Of a stretch of 64,000 nt of DNA, positions 14,001 through 27,082 are shown in pieces; the first letter of the stretch is position 1; every line of letters begins with the position of its first letter. The notes below the pieces were generated by a model. It had not been told where the DNA came from, did no database searches, and saw only the letters and a list, made by a program, of their open reading frames with translations. Source of the stretch: Orthonyx spaldingii. Taxonomy: Eukaryota > Chordata > Aves > Passeriformes > Orthonychidae. Position numbers and translations under genes: made by a program. The stretch lies in contig VZTJ01002441.1 in assembly GCA_013397795.1 (NCBI GenBank), forward strand, positions 3,568,480 to 3,632,479, given 5' to 3'.

Positions 14001-17000
14001 TGAAGATAACTTGGTTTTTAAGCAAATCAAGGGGAAAAAATTTTTAGATTTTCATGGAGTTTTGCACAAATTCTGAAGCCCTCATGCAAGTTTCTTCTAC
14101 AGTTTGTAGAAGCTCCTACTTGTGCTGAAGACAGTTTGACAGAAACGGGATCTATGGACTGAGAGCAGCAGGAACAGAATCACAGTGAGCATTTCCAAAC
14201 ACCACATTACTGGGGATGAAGGAGCAGCAGCCCTTTTGTACCCAGCGAGGGTACAAAGCTAAGGGTAGTAAAAAAATATAAGAAGCAGTGACATTTTAAA
14301 AGAAACTATCCCTCTATGGCCTTGTCCATAGCCATAACTCTAGAAAAGAGCTCCTTGTCTAACGTGCCCTCCAGGATTAAGAAGGCAGAGATATCATGCT
14401 ATATATTAAAATTAGTATTTCTTGGCCTTGAATAGTTTCAGATCAGGATCCTCATGTCCTGGACATGATTCAAATAAGCAACTTCTCCGCTGGGTAATTT
14501 AACCTGCTCATGTGTCTGGTAGCTGAGATTTACTACCTCATCATTTCAGTTAAAATTTACAAAATTAGGTTTGGACAGTGGAGGGAACACCAAGAGCAGT
14601 TGCAGCACCACTCTATTATAATGGGGATGTGAAACAAATTTGAATAGCATAATTCCTAACTACTATTTACCTGTAGATTAAAAATAAATAGGTACAATTA
14701 AACCCCAGGGACAGCAATAAGACTACCTGCACTTTCAGAAACCTTCCTATAGCAATGCCTTCGGAGTACAAACGGGATATTTTTACTTACTAAATAGGGA
14801 ATTTGACAGGAATGCTACCTGAAAAGCCTGAAAACAGTTAAAAATTTCTTTATCATCTATATTTAGAATTATCATCAATAACACAACCTGAATTACACAT
14901 GGAGCATTTAACATGCAGTGCTGTCAAAAAGAGTTCAATATTGCTGTTTCCCACTATAGACAAGAAGAAGGATGGATGTGGAGATGAACTGATTGTTCAA
15001 GATACTGATACACTGGTAGCAAATCTGGGGAAAAAAATTACAATTATCCTATACCTTAGTGTTAATACGGAAGCACTGAGTAGTTCAACTTTGGGATTGT
15101 CTGCCTCCCAATATCCCCAGTAATGTCCTGTACAGGTCCGCAGGGTTCCCAAAAGTAAGGAAGACCTACATGGCATTTCATTTTCCTCCCTCCACTTTTT
15201 ATTCCCAAGGTGCACCAAAAATGGAGCCCTCGGCAATGGTCAGTGGTGTCTCTGACAGGTCACAGCAGAGGATATTTTGATGCAGTTTGGATTGTCTCCT
15301 GAAACAAAAAAGTGGCCTTAGGTGGAAGAGTATACAGGAAATGTGAAGAAAAATTCTGTAGAATCAGTCAAATTTTCATTCTACAGGCATATTTTAAATT
15401 ATCATTTTTATACAAACCACCTAGATACAATCCAGGTTCCACTGCTGGAGCAAGTTTGCACTATATTACTCTCAACATACAAAGATTTTCTGGAGTTTCT
15501 TTCTCTCTCTGCCTCTATCTAAGGTATTTGAGTTGGCCCTAGGAGGGGGATATTTTGCCCTTATGCTGTTCAGTGCTTTAATCTGTTATCCTTGAGAACA
15601 GGAGGGCACCAGATCACTGTGCCAGTTACCCTCCCAAATCTCTAATTAATGTTGACAGTAAAATATTGGCCACAGCATTAACTACCCGATAAGAGAGAGC
15701 ACTCCTGAGGCTTGCACATCCCAGTCAAGTGGGTTTCACTAAAAAGTGTCTCGTTACCAACAATACCAGACAATTGCAACATTTTCTTAAATTAGCACTA
15801 AAATAGAGATGACTCATTTGTACTGTTACAGATGGTGATTTGTCTCTCTCCCCTCCCTTTCCTTCCCTCCCACTGTCCCTCAATCAGATGTAAAACTTTC
15901 TTTTTCTGCCATGGGAGGAGAGAGAGGGAAAAAACCAACACCAAAATCTCAACAACTCTGTATTTAGGGTAAGCCACTGCAGCATCACAGCTTATGAACT
16001 CCAAATACAGACGCACTCATCAGCTCCTCCATCCAAGCAGTCGCATGGCCTACAGTTCCTTCAGCCCTGAGGCACACCGAAACTCATACCTCTGAGAGGG
16101 AAACCCTGTGGCCAAAAATGCAGTTAGAGCTTGGTTCTTCCCGTAGCTTCCAAAGAATTGGGTTTATTTCAGTTCCCTGCAGTGCAGTGCACAGTGTCAG
16201 TCTATTTACACCACACTTACATTAATGCCCGATCCTGCAATCATCCTGCAAGTGTATCAGAAATGGTTCAGGGATAACAGGGAAGAACATTGCTTTGCAG
16301 CAACACAAGGTTGAAAAGCGAAGTGACTCCTTGCTCTGAGAATGTCTTTGCAATAAAATTCATGGGTTTAGATTGCAATATCCTGGCAGGACACGTGCAT
16401 TGTGATAAAAAGTCCCCACAGACAGACAAGCCTCCCAAGTCCAGAGCAGCCCAGGTCCCAGACACATCATCAGGGCAAACCTCACGTAGGTTCGGGGAAG
16501 CAAATTGTTTCCCAGGACACTCTACTCTTACCAAAACTTCCAAGTGTTTCCTCCTTCCTCCACAACTTGCCAGTCTCCTCACCCACTGTACGTCTCTGCT
16601 GGCATTACAGATAGAATTGTATTTAAATAAAGCAAGCACAGCATCTTCATCTAAATGTTAAGGAAATATTTATCAGCACAAAGGCATCCTCAACCCATAC
16701 AGTGTTTACAATGGTTTTTATCTTCAGGCTACATTAGGATTTGCTGTGAAATGGTATTTGCAATGACTTGTGAATCACTGCCAAATGTGGTTGCACCAAC
16801 CATATTGCAAAGCCTTGCACAGCAGTAATCACGGGGTATGTCTGACACTGGGAGCAATTGGTACAGAAGAGCAGTAAAAAAAGATGGTCTGTTCTTTTCT
16901 CACTTAATCCCTTCTGTTGAGGCACTCTTAAAATTCAGAATAAAATATGAACTAAGATAACAGATGCCCTTAATGAGGCCCTCTGTTACTCTACCCAAGT

Positions 17001-20000
17001 ATCTCCAAAAAAATAAAATATATAGATGCTGTTTCAGCAACTAAGACAACAGAATTACAGGGAACAGAAAGTTTGTGTTTCTTTGGGGCAGAGGGTTCTC
17101 TCACACAGGAAGAAATAGCTGGTGAGCTTGGAGGCACTGATACAAGGTGCAGAATGCTAAAATATCATCTGCCTTCACTTCTCAGCATACTCCTCTTGAT
17201 ACCAAACCCCACTCCCCTCCTTAAAACTGGAGGTAAATAAATAATGGTAACTGAACAGATTAAAAACATGCAAAGGCAATTTCTGTTTTATGAGAAAACC
17301 TACATGCAAAGAGATTGCAATGCAGAAAATTGCTGTTCCTTGTTTAAGGGAAACATTCTCACTAATCTGATAATTACACCTAGCTCATCCTCAAATGTAT
17401 AAACACAGAATGCTGGATCTGATAAAAAGGTGCAAAATCTATCTGATACACTTTTAATTCTACAAACCAACACAAACAAATAAACCACTCTAAAGACTCT
17501 AAAAGATCTCTCCAAAATCTATTAAAGTCCTTTTAGACTCAAAAACCTTCATATTTAACAGCATTTTGGCAGCTATGTATGATCCACAGAACATTTATGG
17601 CGACTGCCACTTGTGATGCTCAGCTACAGAGTGGCATTTCTGACTATCCCAGTAAAAATGGCATTTGAACAGGCTGAATATTACCTGAGCACTAGTAACC
17701 TGCATCTCCGTTTTTTCATAAGATTACGCAGTGGTGATAAGCCCTATGTGATAAACTTTGCAAAGTACAAAATCTTTCATCTGCCAACAAACATTATTTG
17801 GCATTTGCCTATTGCTGTAGAAAAAAAAGATTCACCAATGATTAATCTTAAGAAATAAAGCTTTATACTCAGTGTATTTCCTGAGAACAGAATATTAAAT
17901 CTAAAGTTGCTTTATGGATCTTCTTTATAATAGATGTTTATTGTTTTCAAAAGAAATTAATTACTGTATTGAATAGAAAAACTAACTAGTTTGTAATGCA
18001 ACTGGAGAAATTTATGAACTAATTCCTGAATAATTAAAATGCACTGATTTCTGGTATAGCATCACCTTTTAGGATCACTAAGCTACTCTGTGTACTTTTA
18101 TGTGGTCAGATTTCATTTTGATCCAAGGTCCAATCTGAACTACCCTCAGCTGCCTCTCTTTACAGCATTTTATTCATAAATATTGCATATGTTCCTATAT
18201 TCCTCTAAAACAAGAGATGATAGACTAGTGAGAGGCTCAGAACTGGTTGCTGGGGATTTGCAGACAACAATAAAATGCTAAGAATAATTTTAAAATTCAG
18301 TGCAGAGTGCAACGATTTTAAGTTCAAAATTGCCAACAATTATCAACTTATTTAAATAAAACAAGAGATGAGAATCTCAAAAGAATTGTGTGCATGTCAC
18401 TCCTACCTTGACAAAAGAAATACATTTTTAATCTTCTTACATCACATATCACAGGAGGTCTCTAGTCACTTCAGTATAGTCAGAGAGAAAAGGGGGAAGT
18501 TAGTGCCTGCTTTTCAGGCACTAACAATTTAAAATTAAGACAAGAACAAATATTGTTAGTAAAAGCAAAAGACAGTGAGGAAAGCACCTCAGCTTGTGGA
18601 ATAACAATATTGTTAAATAGAAATGGTTGTTTTCTGAACACAGTCATTTTATAAAATGTACAGTAAAGCTTTTATATGTAAATTACTCAAACTCAGAAAC
18701 CTTTCACTTCAAATTGAATTGAGAATAGCTTGAAGAAGAACACTTTAGTGAAAACGTGCTTAAAATAAACAAAATCAAGAACAACTAAGGCACACACACA
18801 ATGTTTCACTGGGAAAAAAAAACCTCTGTAAATAAATATTTGATTGATGCACTGCTAACAAAAAAGGATAAAAAATTGACTTCAAATATATTTAGATAGC
18901 CTCTTAATGCATGCACCTGCTTTTTCTTTGAAACTGATTATATTTGTTAAACTATGTGTATTGCCACCAAATACATAACCATGTTACATGAATGATTAAA
19001 GCCACTACAACAGAACTACATTACACAAATAATCACATTGTCACATTTAAAAGCCCCCTTTGCTAAGATACTACAATAATGCAATTTTTTCCCTCAACTT
19101 TTGAACTAAAAGTCATATGAGATCACCACTGTAATTTTAACTTGCCAACATCCCTTAAAATAATCCAATCACATCTGATGGTCAAACTTGAACAACTGTT
19201 CTGTACCAAACCATCATGCCAGGTACTCCATGAAGGTACTGTAGGCTGGAAACTGTGTTTACAAATCCCACATGGATTTTAGAAGTTACATATGAAGCAG
19301 CTGCCATATCTCTTGTTTTTAACCGTTTGCAAATGTATTTATCTTCAGGTTTTCTAGCAAACCTGGATATCTCTAATGACGTCCTGTCTAGAAATGCCAA
19401 TTGACACAGATTATGTTATTGAAATGCCAGCCTCATATTTTTATTTTTGGTAAAAATTCCTGGTAATTTAAGTAGTTCGACAAAACTGCAATCCACCTGT
19501 TTCTATTTGATTCTCTGTGACTGTGTCACTTGACTTCTGCACCAGGGCCATGTACACATAAAACTGTCTCGTGGCACTCTCACTGCTGATAAAGGGGATG
19601 AGGTGGCACACTGAGGTACCTGACCATGGGTAAAAAAAACAAGAGCTAATCATTGGGCAAATGTGAAAGAAAACCAAAGCTATCCTCAGAAGAGGATATA
19701 GCCCTTACCAGGAAGAAACTTACACAGAGTTTAATAAAAGTCTCACACCACAGGAACAAAGGAATAACCTCTTTGTAAGGCTGTGCCCTTAGTAAAATTA
19801 TTTTGAATTCACTTATTGATTGTATGCTTCCTCTGTAATATGGAAATTTGATTTTATCCGATCTTGTAGGGTAATCTCCCTTTCAGTTTGAACATGGCTA
19901 CCAATTACTGTGAGAGCCAGGCAGACATTTCTCTGTTGCAAAACTTGGTCTTCAGTTTATGAGTTTGTGAGGACAGCAGGCAAATTTAAGCAGTGACCAA

Positions 20001-22185
20001 TGAAAGAGACTGGTCCTGCTGGCCTTTGTAAACTAAATAGTGATCTTCCTCACATCAGCTAAGAACTAGGCTTGCAAAACTAATTCTAACTAAAAAGATG
20101 AACACAGGCATTAAAAATAGATCTGGGGCCTATTAAACTGCAAGTGCAATGTAGAATTCCCATAGTGTGAGCTCTCCTCACCTGCATTTCCCAGCAAGAC
20201 TGACAATAATGAATAACCCAAACCAAAATACAACCTGGTGATATCTCCTCAGTTATCAGAGAAGAGCTCACCTGGGGTGAGTGAATGAGCAGAATTTTGA
20301 AAGATGGTATTATTACAACTATAAGCCAAAAACTAAAATGTTATTATACCCCTTGCTAACTGATATTTCAGCTGTTAATGCTGAACTCCATCTAACTTCC
20401 CTGAACACTTTCCCAGTGTTTCTTACTCTCTATTGCTAAATGTGTGTACAATACCATGACGGAGACTTAGGTATATTGCAAAGGTTATATTTTAAGATAA
20501 TATGGGATGGCTATATTTGACTTTTTACATCTTTCTCACTCTACTTCAGAAAAGGAATCAGAAATCCATGTGGTTTTGCCACACTACATCTTCTGGTGAA
20601 AGCAGATGGATATTCTTAGCATGAAAAATGACTTATGAATTTTTGAACATTTATTAAAAGCAGTACTGCGGAACATTTCAGGAAACATAACCCACTAGAA
20701 ATCCATTCGTGTTTATATCTAAAAAAAAAAAATATTTTTCTCCCCTGAGTAAAATGATATATCTAATGACAGGAGACTTAAATGCTAAAAGTACTTTCAA
20801 AGCTTTCAATCATTCTTGTACTTGGTTGTATTTCACTTGTGTGTATAGGGGGTGAACGTGCAGTCCAAGTTGCTAATAACTTAACACTCAGCTTGAATTT
20901 TTTAAGATAATATTGTCAAAATCTTCCTACCAACATTATTATAAGTGACTCTTCCCAAGGCATGTACAGCTGGGCTGTGGCTGTGTGTCCTTTCTTAGGC
21001 AAGGACAAGAAAGGAGAGAGTTTCATTTCTATGGGAAAAACGTATCCTTTGCTCAATGTAGTCAGACATAGGCATTTACAAACGGGAATGAGACCTTACT
21101 GTTGATCTTCTCCAGTGACAAAGGCAAAACCTTTTAGACAAAAGTCTGTCTCAAAAAAGAAGATTTTGCAATTCACAGGTTCCCAGTTCCCTTAAGGCAC
21201 CTCCATCCAGGAGCTGCCCTTCCCTTTAGTGATAGTTGACACGGGAGAGGAAGATACAGACCTGGATTCTTCAGCTCCTCCTGATAAAATGCTGTATTTC
21301 TTAATTATATAACCTAAAAGAAATAGCATTCTGTTTCACCTTCTTTATACACAACTTTCTCGGCTTGCTTTGGGAAAAAATCTTTTGGAATTGTGTAAAT
21401 GGTCAGAATACAGATATTCCACATAATTTGTTGTGACATTCAGGAGAAATAAGGCCAAGTTAAGCTAGGATGCTAACAACAAAAAGAGGAAGCAGAAACA
21501 ATTACAATCAAAAAGTTAAAGAATTGTACACAGGAATAGAGTGACATAAATGAAGGAACACTGACCCACATCACTTCTCTTCGCTCTCTTTCTCATGCTA
21601 ACTTGCCACATCTTATCTATAGCTTTTGCTCCAGGTCTTCTTTACTTACTGCTACTACTAAAGAATTTAGGAGGTTAAACCATGAATCAGGGCCCCAACA
21701 TGCTACCCGTTCAACAAACACTGACAAAAAATGGTAAGTGCTCCAAGACATCCGTAAAAGCATTGTTACCAGTGTCTTTTCTGTTCTTTCTATGATTTGA
21801 ATACACAAATATTTAAAACACAGAGGTATTTGTAAGAGTTATAGTATTCCTGTAACTTCCTGCATCAGAAGTAGACTAGATGACAATACAAATCCTGTAG
21901 AAAATGTATTAATTCAGTCTCCATTTACCAGTGATAACTCTGATAACACAAGAAAACAAAAGTATTTAGGATACTTAGGCAGAAAAATAAGGGGTTTTTC
22001 CCCTGAAAATAACCTAAAGAGAAAACTTTATAAATATGTGAGCAAATCACCAAGCAGCAGCACAGCAGTCCTGGCTCTACACAGATTAAAAGACGCCCAA
22101 AAGGGGCAGCGCTGCCTTTCACCTGTGACACAGCCACAGGGGCTCAGCGCCCACGGTCCCCACAGAGCAGAGGCGAGCGAGTTGT
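14001..22185. other. Non-coding stretch, no gene seen
   Basis: Frames of 123 codons overlap on both strands at 16268-16661, and neither has recognisable motifs, so I treat both as chance. A CT-rich patch lies at 15840-15870. The motif GCCCGATCCTGCAA at 16227-16240 resembles the end of an old amniote repeat, but the rest of such an element cannot be followed. A run of 12 A occurs at 20721-20732. One perfect inverted repeat in this stretch is listed separately. Confidence 0.65.
18499..18525. repeat. Perfect 11-bp inverted repeat with 5-base loop
   Basis: The arms GTTAGTGCCTG and CAGGCACTAAC are exact reverse complements separated by CTTTT. The pairing does not extend beyond 11 base pairs. That is too short for a typical microRNA precursor, whose stem is about 30 base pairs. 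No coding sequence or recognised transposon lies next to it. Confidence 0.9.
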
Positions 22186-22189
22186 TGTA

Positions 22190-22505
22190 ATGAAGAGCAG
22201 AGGTATACAGCCTTTATCAGATGAGAGGGGATTTGTCAGAGATTAATAGAATTCCATTGTAATATCCATATCTCACAAAGGCATACTCTGACAGGGTCCA
22301 ATTACTTTCAACAAGCTGGGCCTGCTACATGGACCCTCTGAACCGGAATGGCCCTCCAATCTGTATGCTTTCGTTCAGACAGATAACACCAACGTGTTTC
22401 TTTCTGTGATCACTGCCTAACTTAAATGAGTTAATCTCGTTTTCCAGATGAATTGTTATTTTGTCTCCCGCAGGCTGTGATTACCGGATAAAAGTATTGT
22501 GTTAA
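22190..22505. promoter_or_regulatory. Candidate conserved non-coding element
   Basis: This is high-complexity sequence with few runs. It has retained CpGs, as in GAACCGGAATGG and GATTACCGGATAA, and several homeodomain-type cores such as GAGATTAATAG, CCAATTACTTT and GAGTTAATCTCG. It follows a CpG-richer patch at 22140-22180. It has no sustained frame with protein character. In birds and mammals segments like this often prove to be deeply conserved enhancers, but that is inference from texture alone. Confidence 0.35.
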
Positions 22506-25500
22506 CAGGAGGGCCAGGGTCTTTTCAGCAGCGGATTCCACATTCAGATAACCAGCCAAAGAGGCTTTCGCTTGCTTGCTTTTTTTTTTGCCTTTTTTTT
22601 TTTTTCCTAATGTGAAGTAAGAGAGTGGCACTAACAGCAGAAAACTGTGAAATGACACAGAGATAAACCTTCCCAAATAATTACATAACTTCATCAGAGG
22701 TCAAAGGAGCAGTTTATCTTCATATTTCAAAGGAGCGTCCCGGTGAACCAATCTCATTTACAGCCTACCTCTACATATTTTAAGATGTTATTTGCCTTTC
22801 AGTCCATGCCTGTCCTCTCTTTCTCTAATGGTCTTTGTTTCTGAAGCCATTATAATGTGCTTGAGAAGTTCACAAGGGAGCATATCAGAATATAAATATT
22901 TGGAAGCATTAAAAACTATCTGGGCAGTATCAGAAAACAGGAATTAAGAACAAGCCCATGATTTCACAAGCAGTTCTCGTCAACTGATGAAGCAAAAGCC
23001 ATATGGTGAGAGTTATAGTCTACAGCACATCTTTCTGAGATAATGTGTTTTCTCAATGACAGCACTGAGATTCTTCATTTCCTTTTCTTGACAAGATGTG
23101 AAAAAGAAAAAGCCCCACTCTAATGTTAATTCTTAAAAAGTACACCGAGGGTGGGGAGAAGGCTTAGCATAGGAGAAGCACCTGATTAGTGTAGGAAACA
23201 CCTGATTGTGCAGTTGTGCCTTGACCACCAGGACAACCCCTTCATGGCCAAGAACAACTCACACATTGACCCCATTCAGGCAAATTCCAACCCACCAACA
23301 GCAGCAGAACTGCACGAATTACATCAAGTCCGCGTGGCTCACGCATTTTCACCCATATAGAAAAAAAACCATGAAACTATGTGTTATTTCGGTATCTAAT
23401 ACCAAAAGGTAAATAAAATTTGACCTCTGAATGCAGTAGATTTCTCCAGTGGCTCTCCCAGTATGTAGATCCGAGTTGCTCCTGAGGTGGGTTATGTCAA
23501 CAATTCAGAAATAAGAGGCAACATCCAATCGCTGGCAACGCATCAAACGCTGCCCATGAAATGCAGTCAATGAGCTTATGAAAGCTTCCTCACAGAAAGC
23601 CACAACCTTTGACTGCAAAAAGCCAATGTCTTCCATAAAGTATGAATGAGCATCAGTGCAGGATGTGCACCCAAGGCACACAGTGGGTGTCTCCCTCCCC
23701 GTGGCACAGGTCTGGGACAGAGCAGACCCTTCGAGTCCTAGGCACCCAGTTCTGCAGAGCTGGAGCCTGGCAAAGAACATCCCAGCTTCCTTTATGCTCC
23801 TGTGCCCACATTTCCTTCCACAGGAAAGGAGAGGCTGAAGCGAAAAGCAAATCTGAGGAATATCAGTCTCTACACAAATATTTGGGCTCCATCTTTCTTA
23901 TATAAGAACTGCCATCAGCTGGTACAAAAATCATTCATAGGTGGCCAGGTAAATTAATGAAAAGATGACACATTTTGGAGTTTCTATATGACAGAGTTTA
24001 AATATTTGTTTCTCAAAATGAAGTGAAAAGCCTGTGCAGCTGGACCTGTAGCCATCATATCTCTGACTTCCATTTTGAACAAGTTGGCAATATTCTCATT
24101 TCTGGCCTTATTTTGTTACTAGAGACAGTAAATTCAACCTCTGGAAATAAGCTCATAATCCATCATTTAAAGGTCCCTGGTATTTTTCAAAATGAGTAGG
24201 TGATAACCCAATGCTTCACATTCTCTCATAAACACGATTTATGCATTACACACAACAGAATGCAAAATGTCCATACAGTGTAAGCAAACCAACTACTTCG
24301 GGTGTAAAAACAAAGTTACAGTAAAAACATGTCTTCTTTCAAGAAGGAGAGCAGAAAAGATGGTTTTTACACAGTAGGAGTTTTCCTCAGGTGTATATGG
24401 AATCGCATTGCTTGCTGGGCTACTATTCCAGTCTTCATCTCCACCCAGCACCGTGTTTTATTCTGCTTAGCAGGAGACCAGTGGTGCTGCTAGGAGAGTG
24501 TGAAGGGCTCCTATGCATCATCATAAACAAGATAAGCAGAATTATTTCCTAAATTACAAACAACTACAGCTATAAGAAATCACTGAGGGGAGCAGGGGAC
24601 GCTGTGGGCACAGTGTGGGCACAAAGACATAGCTTTTAGCAGCTTTTGTCAATGCTGCTGCTGTTGGAGGAACAGGAGGCTGGCGTGACTTTCCCTTGTC
24701 TTTGTCAGAAGAAAGAAGGAACAGTATTTTTCTGTCCTTTTTTACAAGTGTTTTGATTGCACTGCTTCTCTTGACTTAGTCTAGGAAAGGGTAGGCCTCA
24801 GTAGAGATCTCCGAGGCCATAGGTTCCCTGAGGTATATCCTCAGTAGGAGGATTTTTTCCCCTTTTTCTTGCTTAATTAACAGATCAGATGTGGGAAAAA
24901 AATATGAATAAACATCAGGCAGTGTCATTTAGAGACTGGTCACTTAGAGTAACCCATGATGAGTCTATACACAGGCACACAAGGGATTAAGTTGCCAGCA
25001 CAGCTGTAACTAGGACTGCTCACATCCTGGCTCTGGGTTTTGTGCGGGACACAGCCCTGACATTCAGCTCGTTACGCAGAAATTCCGAGTTACTGGTGAA
25101 CAGTCCTGTTTCAGATCTCAGTGGAATCAAACACCGATCACAACAACACAAGAAACACTCCTCACAATAACAGTCCTTTTCCAGACAAAGCCAACACTAG
25201 TGTAGCAGAAATGATGTTAGTAAGAAGTGATGTGAACTGGTAACAAAGAAGCTTGATCAGCATGATGGAGACAGACAGTCAGAGCCACAAATTAAATCTC
25301 AGACGCAAATTAATTTCTCATTCATTTTTCTGTAGAGTGGTGCTACAAAACACTTTGCAAAAGTTGCATTGAAGGTAGCAGCCGAAAATTATATTGTTTC
25401 AAAAGCTGAAAACATTCTCTGTGGAGAAATTTTAAGCCCACGAACTTTTCCTTTTCTTAGTTTTTGTGTTTGTTTTTTTTTTAATACAGCATCAAAGTGC

Positions 25501-26945
25501 ATGTAGAGCAGCTCCATGAATTGCTACATGACTATTTTTTTCAAATCACCAACCTGTTTTATTCAGCGGTCTTATAAAATTGATAAAATGGACAGCTTTC
25601 TTTCTAAGCTAGTTCATATCTCCCCTTTTTTGAAAGCTTCCTAAACATGCAAGCACTCCATAAAAAAGTAACTGGTGCATGCAGAAGCAATGCAGTTCAC
25701 AAATGAAGCAGTATAATGTCAATGGTTTGAAATTGTTCAGTCTCAGTTGTTTTCCAAGTCAATGCACTGGCAGTCTTGCCTGAATGCAACTAGTCAATAG
25801 AGAGAAAATAAATAGAGCATTTCCAGAATTCACCCATCAGCACTGAAAAGTGTCTGCTTACTATTACACAGTTTTAACATGTCATAATCGTTTTTCACAG
25901 TATAGAAACCCTCCTTATACCTCGGACAAAGAATGAATGACTATTTTAGGACCCTATACATATCTTCTAAAAGAAATTGTAAGCACACTGTATTGACTGT
26001 AGTATTTTAAGTGGTGTCATTAAAGTAGAATCTGAATTATTTCGCCTATTTTTAATGCTACATTATGAACAAAAATTTATAATTTGGATATCTAAAAGCA
26101 GAGGCTTCTGTATTTGGATTTCTAAACATACTCATTTCTGTAAATACTTCTACATTGAACAAGCTCCTTGTAATTTCAGGTAAAGTTGAATACCACAATT
26201 TATACACAGTGTTATTCCCATAAAGAATCCTAGTGAATATTAAGTTGGACAGGTTTTGCTCACATGGGCGAAAGCTTTAGTGGCACAGCTCTATGACTCT
26301 AAACACCCAGACATTAAGCAGCAGAGAGATACACTTGTCCCTCATCTTTCTATCTTTTATTTCCCCCATGCTGTATGACAAGTGCCATGTCAAATAACAC
26401 CACTGGGCTGAATGCTGCACAAAGAGAGGAAGGAAGCAGACAGGACAGACACATTGCTACACTTTGGGGGAAAAAAAAGGTTCTGCCTGCTTCCCCAAGC
26501 AGCTATATACTAAATTACATCTAAGGTGCTATGCTTACTTAGATAAGGTCCTTGCAATGCCACATAATTACAGAGAGGATCTGCCATAGCCTGAAAAATG
26601 AGAAGTATGTCTTTTCCAATCCCCTGCCTTGTTATCTGTCACCTGGATGAAAATAATGTGGAAAAAAAAAATAAAGAGGGGGAAAAATTCCCCTTCAGAC
26701 CCAAGAACACACTAACGCCCACGGATATAAATGTTACAATAAAAGAGCAGGACGACTACTAGCAGAGCTTTTATAGCTTAACAGTATTTTGACAACAAAT
26801 GTTCATATTTCATTTGAAATTTATGAAACCTTTGTGCCTGTAATCCCATGAGCAGCTACATGGTAAATGAAAGTAGCAGGCAGTCTAGATTAATAATATT
26901 TTGCTTCATAGTGGAAGAACATTGTAAGGAAAAGAAATCTTGCTT
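22506..26945. other. Non-coding stretch, no gene seen
   Basis: Long T runs lie at 22580-22589 and 22593-22605, and a T-rich tract ends near 25482. A 10-base near-tandem of GTGGGCACA units sits at about 24602-24623. Frames around 23505-23905 are open on both strands over a C-rich patch but have no recognisable motif. I see no transposon that I can name. Confidence 0.6.
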
Positions 26946-26949
26946 TATC

Positions 26950-26986
26950 TGCTCTCTCTTTTTTTTTTTCTTTTTTTTTTTTACAG
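26950..26986 (+). promoter_or_regulatory. Candidate 3' splice site: long pyrimidine tract and ACAG
   Basis: About 34 almost uninterrupted pyrimidines run directly into TTACAG, which is what a strong vertebrate splice acceptor looks like. An open 96-base segment with a good donor follows. Pyrimidine tracts of this length also arise by chance in AT-rich DNA, so the weight comes from the combination with the downstream donor. Confidence 0.45.
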
Positions 26987-27082
26987 TCTCTGTATTGGAG
27001 CAGATTCAGAGCTCTAAAACCTGCCTGCAAATATTCACAGATGCCTTATTAATTTATGAGAAACTGAAGGACCCATCAGAAG
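26987..27082 (+). CDS. Candidate internal coding exon of unknown gene, 96 bp
   Basis: The segment is bounded by a strong acceptor (pyrimidine tract plus ACAG) and by a donor reading AAG|GTATAAG. It is 96 bases long, a multiple of three. In its open frame it begins after one base of a split codon and ends with one base of the next, so it is a symmetric phase 1-1 exon. The peptide contains LEQIQSSKTCLQIFTD and ALLIYEKLKDPSE, a balanced mix of charged and hydrophobic residues with helix-like spacing. I do not recognise the family. It could be an isolated exon of a gene with very long introns, an alternative exon, or a coincidence. No partner exon is established in the window. Confidence 0.35.

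Noticed and set aside
16268..16661. Overlapping 123-codon frames on both strands
   Set aside because: Mutually antisense frames of similar length are typical of chance in a stop-poor patch. No motif is visible in either.
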